Under the pieces are notes generated by a model. It was not told the DNA's origin and searched no databases. It worked only from the letters and a program-made list of their open reading frames with translations. Below, piece by piece: positions 11,035 to 20,819 of a stretch of 64,000 bases of DNA. The position numbers and the translations under genes were made by a program. The first letter of the stretch is position 1. The number at the start of each line of letters is the position of its first letter. This stretch comes from Roridomyces roridus (lineage: Eukaryota > Basidiomycota > Agaricomycetes > Agaricales > Mycenaceae), in NCBI GenBank assembly GCA_029378245.1, contig JARKIF010000038.1:310001-374000 (forward strand), read 5' to 3'.

Positions 11035-12400
11035 TCCCATGGTTTCCAGGAGTCGAAGGTCGAGGGCCCCACCACATGCCTCGAGTTTCTCGGCATCATT
11101 CTCGATTCCCTCGCGATGGAGGCTCGTCTCCCAGCGGACAAGCTGGCCTACCTACAGTCCCTCCTGTCGGCATGGTCGTTCAAGACCCGTTGCACCCAGC
11201 AGGAGCTCTCTGAGCTTACGGGATACCTCCAATTCTGCTCTCAGCTCATTCCATACTCCCCTACATTCCTCCGCTCCATGTTTGACTTCTCAGCTTCTTT
11301 CAAGACCCCTTTTGCTCGCCGCCGGATCCCTCGGTCGGTCCGGCGCGACCTGAAATGGTGGTCGACATTCTCGCCCTTGTGGAACGGCGTCCATCTTATC
11401 CTTCCCCAACGTGAAACAGTCGACATCTTTACGGATGCCAGTGGCGCCAAAGGAGCTGGCGGCGTTTTCGGTTGCGATTGGTTTTCCGTTCGTATTCCCC
11501 GCCGCTATGCTCACCGGGACATCCAGTTCAAGGAATTCTTCGCTGCATCAGACTTTTATCAAATTGCTTGCGGCCCCAAACAAGCCCGAACAAGCTCGAA
11601 AAAGGCCAAACAAGCCCGCAAGCTCACAAGTTTGCAAGTCTATGTCCAGAATCCACAAGGTCGGCCGTTCGAGTCAGTGGGACCACATTATTTTCCATTT
11701 TTCTTTAGGTTCCCAGGTGTGTACGGATGCGGAAAAAATACTAGGGGGCGCAGTTTTCCGTCTAACAGTTGCTGAAAGGCCACCACAGCCATAATTATCA
11801 TTTACCAGGGCGCAAAAAATTTGTCACCTCTCCGACTCGAACCTGGGAGCTCCGATACAAGGCCACAAGCCGGAACAAGGGCCAAAAGTTCGCAAGCAAA
11901 ATGCTATTTTGCTGATGTGTCTTGCATGCGGTTCTTTGCTGGGGCCCACAGCTCTCGCACAAGCACATCATTTTCCATATCGATAACCAGGCCGTTGTCG
12001 CCACTCTCCACAATCTCTCCATCCGCTCACCGCCGACAATGGAGCTTCTACGCACTTCATTGGTCTTGCTTGTCAGCTCGACTTCACCTTTGAATCTCGT
12101 TAGATCTCGACAGCAGAGAACGGCGTGGCTGACGCCGCCTCACGCTTTGAATTTTCCCGGATGTTTTCCATTGCACCAAATCTCTCGCGCTCTTCTAGCC
12201 GAAAGCTTCTTTCCATTTCGGCACCATCACCCATCTCCTCCCGCCATCGCCCCTCTGTTGCTCTGTGAACATCACTCCTCTCTTGTTGGCCGCTTCCTCG
12301 GTTCGCCTCTCCCGGTCCTCTGGACCTTCGAGGCTGCTTCTTCCTTTGGCTCACGTCTGCTGCCATCCGAAGTCGTGCAGTCCCCGCCGCTTCGTCATGG
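11035..12400 (+). mobile_element. retrotransposon RT/RNase H remnant, truncated both ends
   Basis: Reading frames give the end of a reverse transcriptase (CLEFLGIILDSLAMEARLP, then the conserved QELSELTGYLQFCSQLIP) followed by an RNase H domain. RNase H landmarks appear in order: DIFTDASGAKGAGG, QFKEFF, then after an interruption FHIDNQAVVATL and STAENGVADAASR. The order and wording resemble basidiomycete retroelements of the DIRS/tyrosine-recombinase type more than Ty1, but no recombinase remains, so the class is inferred. The 5' part of RT is missing, the frame breaks several times after 12100, and a 372-bp element is inserted in RNase H. It is not functional. Confidence 0.7.
11546..11917. 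mobile_element. nested 372-bp TIR element inside the RNase H region
   Basis: The termini are imperfect inverted repeats of about 28 bp: both begin CATCAG and both reach TTGCTTGCG after 22 further positions. The dinucleotide TG flanks each side (11544-11545 and 11918-11919). Removing the element plus one TG rejoins the host reading frame exactly, giving QFKEFF followed by AVLHAVLCWGP, so the boundaries are well supported. No transposase is encoded; it is a non-autonomous element of uncertain superfamily. Confidence 0.65.
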
Positions 12401-12434
12401 GTTCCAGCGTGATGTCACTTTAGGCCACAATATC
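12349..12434 (+). repeat. direct repeat copy 1 (86 bp)
   Basis: Matches 12707-12792 with a single mismatch near the left end. It sits at the 3' edge of the retroelement remnant. Confidence 0.85.
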
Positions 12435-12706
12435 ACTTTGTTCACCAGACGACGAAGAGCATAGATGAAACGGCTAAATCCCATTTAGACGCGGTCTATG
12501 TTGGGTCTATGCGGGAGGAGGAGCCATCACATGATACACATCAGCGCGCGCGGCGCGCTTTGTTCTTTGTCTCTCTTCCTCCTACATCCATCTCATCGCA
12601 TGCTTGCAGTTCATGCAGCTGCTCCTTTCTTTTCCACCCACCTACCATCCCCTATCTGCCGCCTTCCTTTCACTCCGTTCTGTCGTAGTTTAGTCCTCTT
12701 GTAGTT

Positions 12707-12792
12707 GCTCGCGTCTGCTGCCATCCGAAGTCGTGCAGTCCCCGCCGCTTCGTCATGGGTTCCAGCGTGATGTCACTTTAGGCCACAATATC
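12707..12792 (+). repeat. direct repeat copy 2 (86 bp)
   Basis: Second copy, 358 bp downstream of the first. The 272 bp between them is pyrimidine-rich and has no recognisable gene, so this looks like a local duplication or template switch rather than LTRs. The segment from 12793 to the tRNA at 13253 shows only an isolated intron-like GTACGT..GCAG and no convincing gene. Confidence 0.85.
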
Positions 12793-13252
12793 CCAGTCTC
12801 CTCCTCAAATCGAGAATCAAACCGTACGTCTTGATTTTCTTCATTACCCGATCTAATCACTCGTGCAGCAATACTGTTGCGACGCTTGCGCCCGAGAATA
12901 CGTCGACGTTGATGGTCTGTTGAATTCGACAACTGATCAAATCCAGGAAGCTGGGGGCTTGAGCTCGCAAGCCCCTGTATATATACTAAATCTAATACTG
13001 CGCAGACTCCGGCGCAGCCGTAGAAGTAGAATCCGCGGCGTCCCAAATATTCCCATCCCGTGGTCTCTCCGTGAGCGGGCCTATTCCCAACATGGTCTCT
13101 CAAAGCACCTCTCGCGGGTCACCAAGTCGGATTCCATTGCCAAATTTAAAGTTGCGTGTGCGCAAAGCTTCGGGAGGGTGCAGTCGGCCTAAAAATGGGC
13201 AGGACGGTATACCGACACTGGCATGATATCATGTAGCTTAATGCATTATATC

Positions 13253-13348
13253 TCCTAATTGGTGTAGTGGTTAACATTGGTGCTTTTCACGAAACTTGAG
13301 TGTATCTTGACTTCGCACTAGCCAGGGGTTCGATTCCCCTATTGGGAA
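13253..13348 (+). tRNA. tRNA-Glu (anticodon UUC) with 24-nt intron
   Basis: The seven-bp acceptor stem TCCTAAT/ATTGGGA has one G-U pair. The D arm follows, then anticodon stem GGTGC with loop TTTTCA interrupted after position 37 by 24 nt (13289-13312), closing on GCACT. The T arm AGGGG-TTCGATT-CCCCT is perfect. The mature length is 72 nt. The A box is TGGTGTAGTGG and the B box GGTTCGATTCC, and a T5 run at 13353-13357 can terminate RNA polymerase III. Pairing was checked by hand. Confidence 0.85.
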
Positions 13349-13547
13349 TACCTTTTTCCACAAGAACGTGTCCACCTTTTTGCTCATTTTACCGTTCTAC
13401 AATATCCGGTGTCCCGAGGATGCTCTTCCGCCTGTGGGTTACAGCGACATAAGAGCTTTTAACTGGTGGCTGCTCTTGTCACGTGATCCACTGCGTTCCG
13501 AGGTGCCGTCGACGAACGTTGGGCGACATGTGCTGACGGTGACCGAG

Positions 13548-13581
13548 CGCACTAGCCAGGGGTTCGATTCCCCTATTGGGA
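13548..13581 (+). repeat. detached 3' half of the tRNA-Glu gene
   Basis: Thirty-four bases identical to 13314-13347, covering the 3' anticodon strand, T arm and acceptor strand, followed by CCTTTTT as in the full tRNA. No 5' half precedes it, so it is not a tRNA gene. It retains a B box. Confidence 0.85.
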
Positions 13582-13633
13582 CCTTTTTCGTATGCTTTGC
13601 CCCAAAACGACTTCAACCGTGACCCATCGGCTC

Positions 13634-14161
13634 TAGTGTTCGTCACGGGTAGGGCAACCCGCCGCGGGTCACGGGTACGGGTACCTACGGGTAGGGGTCC
13701 GGGTCGGCAGCTGAATTTTTCGCAGACCCGCGGGTACCGGCCACAACCTGTGGGAATAGCACAGACACCGCCGAATACGCCTTGCGTGAGCACACTGAAG
13801 ACGAGGGCTGGCTGGAATGGTGGAAATCAATCCCGATGACGCCGCCGGTGAACTGCCGGCACTGTGCCGCTTGATCCAAGATAAATCAGTGGTGATTGAT
13901 TGAACTCGGCATTTGATTTTTGCCCACTTCCCAGCGATTCCACGGAAACTTATGCGTCCTGTAGGCGTATTTCAGTGCTTCATGGATGATTTCAGTCGCT
14001 AAACCCACCAGCAGCTCAAAAATCCACTGCGGGTTCCACGGGTCACGGGTCACCCGCCGACCCGCCGCCAGACCCGTACCCGTCATCGCGGGTACGGGTT
14101 TTGGCGGGTACGGGTACGGGTCGTCGCGCAAATACCCGCGGGAGACCCGTGACGATCACTA
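13634..14161. mobile_element. hAT-type MITE, 528 bp
   Basis: The ends are TAGTGTTCGTCACGGGT and, inverted, TAGTGATCGTCACGGGT, 17-bp TIRs with one mismatch that begin TAGTG as in hAT elements. The 8-bp sequence ATCGGCTC is duplicated exactly outside both ends (13626-13633 and 14162-14169), the target-site length of hAT. Many subterminal CGGGTA/ACCCG hexamers lie in both orientations near each end, like transposase-binding subterminal repeats. There is no transposase reading frame, so it moves in trans. Confidence 0.85.
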
Positions 14162-14310
14162 ATCGGCTCTGCACTTCCCCTAACCGGAATTGCTTTTGCA
14201 CAATAATTTTGTATCTACATGCAGTTCTCGGATTTTTTACTGTTGGCCAAGGAGGTTCGTAAACAAGTCTGAATGTGCATGAGAGCCGAGTGGTATGTCT
14301 GTTGTAAATA

Positions 14311-16337
14311 TCAACTATCATGCCCGGGAAACATCCGAATCTCCACAGCTCTCAACGGACCATAAAGCACACATGTCCCGAAGAACCCGACAATAACGCC
14401 GATATCCCCCGTCCCGTGCTTTGCTATGGCCCCGACGTACCACGTCTGCCTCATGCAGGGTACGATGAGCGCGAATGACATGCAGAACGATAGCAAGGCT
14501 GCGAGCCCAGGTGGCAATTTCGTTGGGTTGTTCCAATCGGCCAATTTGTAGCGGGAAAAATCGCGACGCCGGAAGAGGATGTGCTCGACAAAGATGATGG
14601 CAGAGAACGAGGCGGACCAGTAGCCGGTTGTATCTGGAGTACTATTATGAGTAGGATCTTTTTCGAAGTTGTTCAATACGAACTGGTGAGCGATACCAGG
14701 GCGGAGTAAAAATGGGCTTGAGCGACGATGGCAAGCGGTATCACGCTTCAGAACAGTTAAAGATGAGAGACGGCCTGAGGTTAGGGACATACACGGCTGT
14801 GGCGACGATGGCATACACATAACGCGGGACCTTGGCGAATATGGAGCTGATGTTCATCATGCTGTTCCCTAGGACAAGTGGGCATTACAGCAAATATAAC
14901 TCCATGAAACTCACCGAAAGCGTACATGGTCGCACTATTCAGGCCCGTGATAGCGAGGACCATGATGACAACCAAGAACGTCCCGAATCGTCCGCAGGGC
15001 TCGAGGATGGCGACGACTAGCCCGCCGAAATTGTTTCCATCCTCCGACCCGGTGCGCCACGAAGGGACGTCAGACGCTGCAACAACAAAAGCGGCGCCAA
15101 GGGCTGCTGCTAGGATCTGTGAAATTTATCGTTTGCATATTTGAACCGGGAACCTGTGGTTTGCTCACAGTTGGGAAGTACGTCCCCAGGAAAGTCCAGA
15201 TGAAGATCATGGCGCTGGACCCATCCTTATCGTGGTACACCCCATAATCGGAAGCAACTGTACACCACTGCGTATTCCCCGCTGATATAACCGCTGCATA
15301 GGACAAGATTGTCGCCACGGTGGGTGGCGGGTACATGTGTTCGTCAGCGCTGATGGCGGAACCAAGATGGCGTCCGCCGACGATGAGCATGACCACAAAG
15401 GCGATGACGCTGGGGATCCAGGCAAGGGCGGTGAACCTGCGGAAGCACATGTTTCATAGGTAGGGATGCAAAACAAGAGTATTACCAATGGATGACTCTG
15501 TACCCACAGAAACTCACCACAAGTGTGATGAGCGCGTTGATGACGATCCCGTCAGTCGAGCTCAGATTCCCCGTCGCACGAGCAAGGAGCTGCGCTGCGA
15601 TCAAGAATGTGATAACTAGAATACCGATGGACGAGATGACGCTGAGAACACTGGGGAGGATCACGCCGTAGGCTCTGTGCAGTGTAGGTGAGGTCGAGGC
15701 AAGTCTATCCAAGCACTTACCCCCAGGAAAATCGCCTGAATATTGGAATCAACGAAATCGAACTCGGCTGAGGAAGAGTACTTACGCTTGAACCATGGAC
15801 CTCGTTCCCAGTTTCGGGCCGAATATTGCACTTGAAATGTAAACAACTTGAAAACAGAACGGAGGGCGACGTACAAGTATGCCGGAAGGATCAACGACCT
15901 GACGGTGTTCAATGAAAGGGAAAGTGACCGAGGCAACGTACAAAGCGTTCGTGATGACGAGAGTAACCACAGTGGTTTTGAAAGATAGTTTAAACACAAC
16001 AGGTCCAGTGGCGCCGCCGACGAGGCTGCAGTGAAATTACTACGGCTGCGTTCATCGCCAAGCTGAGCTAACCTGGTTATATTCATGACGGACGTGAACC
16101 ATAATGTGAAGAGCTGATAGGTTCGTCCGTCGACGCGCAGCTCGTCAGGGACTGGGCCAATGCTATGAATCATAAGATTGGATATACGAGATAGACGGGG
16201 ACGGACCCATTAGTCTCCACTCCAAATCGCCCAAGGAAAGAGGTGAGACGCTGGATATGTGTGGGTTCTGCTGCGCTGGAGACAACGGACTCGGTCAGAG
16301 GACTGTCTGACTCTTTTTCCTCTGACGGCGCAGACAT
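14311..16337 (-). CDS. NCS1-family purine/cytosine-type permease, copy A
   Basis: Multi-exon gene starting MSAPSEEKESDSP and ending EIRMFPGHDS. The NCS1 (nucleobase cation symporter 1, Fcy2/Fcy21-like) signature is clear: FLGRFGVETNG before helix 1, GPVPDEL, FGPKLGTRSMVQA, RFSWGAYGVILPS, FCGYRVIHWFTALAWIP, ASDYGVYHD, and ADWNNPTKLPPGLAA near the end. About twelve hydrophobic segments are present. Known: the family imports purines, cytosine or related compounds with H+; the exact substrate cannot be read here. Exon 1 is 16337-16207; a 15-nt exon at 15721-15735 encodes the RFSWG junction. I found no inactivating change once introns are removed. It is closest to copy C at 46288. Confidence 0.75.
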
Positions 16338-16499
16338 GGGATAGCGAAAGGACAGGGACGGCGTCAGTGCTGGAGATTAAATTCCTTGGACTCGTCTCAT
16401 TTTGACGTATTGGTCGAGGTTCTAGCAGTGGAGCTTGTTCGTTTTCAGCACGGCAGTGGACCAAGGGTGTTGATAACAATTGAACGAAGTGTTTCATTC

Positions 16500-16850
16500 A
16501 AGTGGGAGCGAATAAACCCTAGCTCTGGACCAAACACCCCATCTTGAGAGGGATATACATATTTTTCGGCCCTTGTGCACCGGTGACCGGGTCCGGGTGG
16601 GGGAGTATTCAGGTGGAATGACCCACGCGCATTCGCGGAGCTGTAAAAGAGACTACGCGCAACCCATTGACACGCGGGAGATACTTACTCACCGTCCATG
16701 ACAAGGGAACCACCCTGGCCGTTCCTTCGCTTGAGAGTGGTGGGGTCGCACGAGGTGAAGTGAAACGACAGGCCATTTTCGTAGTCTTGGTCGTGATGTG
16801 AGAGAGGCGCGCGACACGTGATCACACTCTCTCTTCTCTAACCTAACCAC
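16500..16850. other. intergenic, divergent promoter region
   Basis: Lies between the NCS1 start and the F-box pseudogene. Homology to the right arm ends at about 16475; beyond it I see no gene. Confidence 0.35.
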
Positions 16851-17720
16851 ATCCGACAACACAAGAAAATCCTCTCGCAGCGCTCATCCTGGGAATGCGA
16901 GTCCCAGGTCCCTTAACTCCCAAATCCGAACGCACCACCGCGTTCTCGTTCTCGGGCCTTCGTCGCATGCCACCCGAGATTTTACCAAGTACTTAAACCA
17001 TATCTGACTCCGCGTCTCCGTGGCTTCTCGGCGCCGTCTGCCCCCGCTGGCGGATCATTTGTGTATCTCAGCCACTCTTGTGGTCACCTCTCGTCGTTGA
17101 AACGTACTGACGAGGCTCGAAGCCTCGAAAGTTAACTCGAATCAGCTGGCGACGCGCGGCTGACTCGGAACCGAGCATTACATTCGTGTGCGACGTGACC
17201 CGAGGAGACCAATATGTCCCTGGGACAAGGTGAGGCTGTTTAAAACAGAGGAATTATTCTTCAGCATCGCATTCCGAGGTCGACGGGCCATCTTTCATCT
17301 TTGGGGCATCTAGACATGCTCCGCTCATGCTATCACTGGGTCGAATGCTCTTTGGACTTGGGCAACAAGGACGAATACGTTTACGGTGCCCCCACTCTGT
17401 TGCCAAACTTCCCCCGCCTTTCTCCTTCCCAACGGAGCAATCTACCTGAAAATGCGGCCCATAATTCATCTCATTCCTTCTCTCCCTCTCGAGTCGTGTA
17501 GCTCAACATTGACTGGCGATTTTAGTTTCTCCGACGTCACTCAACTCGCGGGCGTACTAATCCCCGCCGTGCCTTCAATCAGTCCGTTTAGGCTCATTAC
17601 TTTCAGCCCAATTGCAGGCCTCCCTCAGGCTGCCGAATCCATTGTCAATTTTCTCTCACGCGAGTCGCTGGCGTAGAGTATCGTGCTGTCTCTCACAAGA
17701 TCAGATGTTCTCTGGAGGTG
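16850..17720 (+). pseudogene. decayed F-box gene, counterpart of 44346-45782
   Basis: Fragments line up in order with the intact F-box protein. RRMPPEIL is followed by a stop; then PWLLGAVCPRWRIICVSQPLLWSPLVV, interrupted near the end; ITFVCD; WGHLDMLRSC with LPNFPRLS; and finally IVNFLSRES. About 450 bp of the middle is missing and several frames and stops break it. It is transcribed opposite to its NCS1 and LRR neighbours, as in the right arm. Confidence 0.8.
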
Positions 17721-18044
17721 CCATAGGCATGGGACCAGAGGCTGCGGTCACTCGCCTCATCCACCCCCGACTTCCTAATCTCTTTGGTAAGCAGCTCAGA
17801 GGTGGAGCTAGCAGGTAGTTGTGGCCTCGTCGAGGCAGATATTAGATGCAGTCTGACATCGGGTAGATTAGCACGCTCATTAGGCGCCGCCGGGAGACGA
17901 GGAGGGATATCACACCTCGTCTCCGCACTTCCTTGCTGCTGCGTCCTTGCGCTCTAGGTCGTACGTCTCCACCAAAGTTGTATTTGAAACGACAGATTGG
18001 CCAGTAATTGAATCTCTACGAATTGAGCGATAGTAGTAATTTAT

Positions 18045-19481
18045 TTATTCCACGTCGCTGGCCTCTGTCTCTGGTTCTGGATAACAATGCGTAAACCACG
18101 TCGCCGTCCACGGCGGCTTTCCGTTGTCTCGGTAGACGATGGGCCGAAAGTCCTCGTCCAACCACTCGATTTGAAGATACTTCTCAATATCTGACCCAGC
18201 AGTCACCTCCAAACGATGTATCAATCGCCATTCCATCTGCCTTCTCATCCCACGCCGATAATGGAGCTCCGAGTCCCGGGGAGCACAGAAATGGAACGCG
18301 ATTCGACGGCACAAAGGAAACTTTTTGGAAATCGAAATCTTGAGCGATTGAGAGGTATTCTGAGGCAGAACAGATTCCAATAATGTGTCGAATGCCTCCA
18401 AATTGCGTTCGTACTCCGGCTTGTAAAGAGGAAATCGAAAGCTGAGTCGGGTGAGCTTCGGAGCGGGGCCCTGGATCTGGCCGATGACATGAGCTGCTCT
18501 GTAGCTGAGCCATATGGTGAGGGAATCGAGGGCCGTGAAGACGGGCAGGCGGAGAAGCAAATCAAAAGACCCATGAAGAGCTAAAAAATAATCAATTATA
18601 GTACTCACCGGGAGCTCGAGAGGACAAATGGCTCACCACCATATGTACCAGTATGCATGAATATTGAATCCAAGGTTAGATTGACCAGGGACGACGTACA
18701 AAGTCGCAACAATTTTTTGGCGGTAGTGACAATGCATGCGCTAGTTTTATCGGGTCGTTCCAAAACCAGTGTCCGAAGCCCCAAGGGCTGATATAATGCT
18801 ATCAAGCGCAGAATCCATTTGTCGAGCTGGGATTGGCAATTTTTCACGAAGAGCTGAGTGAGGCCGGTGAGATTTGGGACCTGATGTGGCGACTCTGGCT
18901 CCAATGATTCGACTCTGACCGTGTCAAATGCGAGCCATGTGAGCAGTCCACACGAGCCGACAAGCTCGGTGAGTCGATGGAAAGAGGGGAAAGCGATATT
19001 GACAAGCTGGAGCTTGTGCATGCGGGGAAATAACGGCGCGCTCTGCACCGCGATGTCGAGGATGCCAGGACCGTTATATTCGACAGAGTGGACGTGGGGT
19101 AGATGTGGAAAGGCAGGAATGATTTGGTTTCCCGACAGTTTCGTGACGGTAGGGAAAATTCTGCGCCTCGAGCGGTTTAGGCGTCTCGGGACATCGTTCC
19201 CAAGAATCTTGACTTGTTTGACTATGCTCGTAAGTACGGGCGTCCGGCCCAGCATCTCGATCCACCAGGCGAAATCCTCGACGCAAGAGAAACGTATGAC
19301 GGAGAAAAGGTGGGTTATAGCGAATGGGCGCGTCGTCTTTGACGCGAGACACAACGCGCGAAGGGTGTCCATGTCGTCGGCATTGTAGGCGGTGATTTCA
19401 TGCTGTAGTTCGGCGGGAATCCGAGACCCTAGCTATGTTAGAGGGGGTTTGCACGAAAGAGGAAACTCACAGTATGACATG
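18045..19481 (-). CDS. F-box-like/LRR family protein, copy 1
   Basis: Three exons, 19481-19472 (only 10 nt, ATG TCA TAC T), 19428-18637 and 18580-18045, encode 445 residues. The N-terminus has the basidiomycete F-box-like pattern SRIPAELQHEITAYNADD..TLRALCLASKTTRPFAITHLF. Leucine-rich, irregular repeats follow (LPHVHSVEYNGP, LRTLVLERP). The C-terminal domain is shared by the whole family here: CRRIAFHFCAP, YRRGMRR, then DNGKPPWTATWF and an acidic PEPETEASD tail. Known: F-box/LRR proteins select substrates for SCF ubiquitin ligases. Skp1 binding is inferred, since the F-box is degenerate. Over about 450 bp of exon 2 it is nearly identical to the copy at 42780, but not elsewhere. Confidence 0.7.
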
Positions 19482-19650
19482 GTGGTCAAGAGCAAGGACG
19501 TGATGCAGGTGATGCCCGATCAACACAATTTTCATTCAAACTTCCAAATACACACACAGCGGGTAGATAGCAAACAGCAGAGGAGAGACAGCAGTAGACA
19601 ACAATGAAACTAACAGCGATATCTAGCAAAACAAACACACGGATTTCCCC

Positions 19651-20809
19651 TCAGAACACATACGCAAGGTGGGCACGGAAGTTGATGTTGTCGGTCGTGT
19701 AGAGGTTGATAAGCCGGAGTTGGGTCACGGCGCGGATAGCGGGGACACCAGGAGGAACGGCTGCTTGATTGAACGGATTGACCTTGGATGAATTCAGAAC
19801 AAAATGTGAGAGAAATGAAAGAAACGTACGGTGAAGTAAGTGTAAAACGCCTCGGCGACGTTGTACGCGAGATTGAACCGCGAGATTGGGCGATGCGGAC
19901 AATTTCCGGTGAGGACTTTGACGATGCTAGGATATCCAGGGTGCTGTCGGAGCAATGAGGAAATAATAATCGCACGCGCAAGTCCAGGCCCACCTCGATC
20001 GTGAGATATATTTTCTCCGTGTTGGGAGGAAGCACGCGCTCCCTGGGGTCGTCCAGCACGTCGCGGAAGTCGAGAATCTCCGCGAGCGAGACGCCGAAGA
20101 GCGTCTGATTTCTGGCAGGCTTGGGTGTGAACGGGATATTAATCAGCCCTTCCACGGTCGGGAGGGCCGTGGGAATCTGCGGCTTGGACCCGTGTGCATA
20201 CGCGGCAAACGCTGCCCCGTGCGAGCCAGCGACCTGACGGCGGCTCTCAATGTGCACATCATGCACACACTGCGGGCAGTCGCTGTGCGGGAAGGTCTGC
20301 AGCAGCTCCTGGAAGATGCGCGCAGCCGCTTCCTGGGAAGTCTCCCCGTTGATTGGCGCAGAACCACGCGGAACTCTCGATCCGGAACCCGGCTTGATAG
20401 TCGCGTCGGTGACACATCGGGTCGTTGATATAGAAAACTTACAGGACGAGTCTTGCGAGCAGCATGAGCAGCATGGTGCCCAGGCGGGTGGTACGGGGCG
20501 TTAGGCACGAGCTGGATGTCTGTGAGTCGAGGTAATATGAAAAGGGAGTAAAGTTACCCCGGGAGCGTGAGGCTGGCCATTAGGATGGCAGGGCGTCTGA
20601 GCGTAGCGTCCTCCCATGCGAGAGGGGATGACTGGCCGATTCTGCGGCAGCTGGACCTGGAACGTAGGCGCCGAAGAGTATGGGTGCGCCGGGGCAGCCT
20701 GACGAGGCGCCTCCGCCACCTGCAAAATGAATACGTGCGCCACGACGAGGAATCAATACTCACCGGTCGGGGCGCAGGGGCCCGCACTTGAGTTGGGACC
20801 TATACCCAT
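19651..20809 (-). CDS. uncharacterised multi-exon protein
   Basis: I do not recognise the family. From the 3' end the frame runs back through AYVF* with RAVTQLRLINLYTTDNINF, then VLTGNCPHRPISRFNLAYN, then a long exon with CPQCVHDVHIESRR, FTPKPARNQTLFGVSLAEI and PPNTEKIYLTIE, then a Pro/His-rich N-terminus (APAHPYSSAPTFQVQLP; VPNAPYHPPGHHAAHAA). Intron borders read as GTGGGC..ACAG, GTACGT..CAAG, GTAACT..CCAG and GTAAGT..CAAG. The first exon is not settled: an ATG at 20809 gives MGIGPNSSAGP, but its phase does not fit the next exon cleanly. There is no signal peptide or transmembrane segment. Confidence 0.5.
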
Positions 20810-20819
20810 GGGTCAGATA

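Larger units (their letters stand above)
14311..19500 (-). repeat. left arm of inverted segmental duplication
   Basis: Gene order here is NCS1 permease (-), F-box pseudogene (+), F-box-like LRR gene (-). The right arm (about 42735-48327) has LRR (+), F-box (-), NCS1 (+), the exact mirror. Homology includes the promoter sequence before the NCS1 start and the region before the LRR start (shared TCTTGACCACCATGTCATAC). Confidence 0.8.

Noticed and set aside
11820..11870. tRNA-like T-arm on the minus strand (GGTTCGAGTCGG) suggesting a SINE
   Set aside because: The flanking bases do not form a T stem and no A box lies at the right distance; the TIR explanation fits better.
13368..13793. Open frames on both strands around the tRNA half (for example one reading RGIEPLASALGHRQH)
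   Set aside because: They are translations of tRNA and MITE sequence with no coding character.
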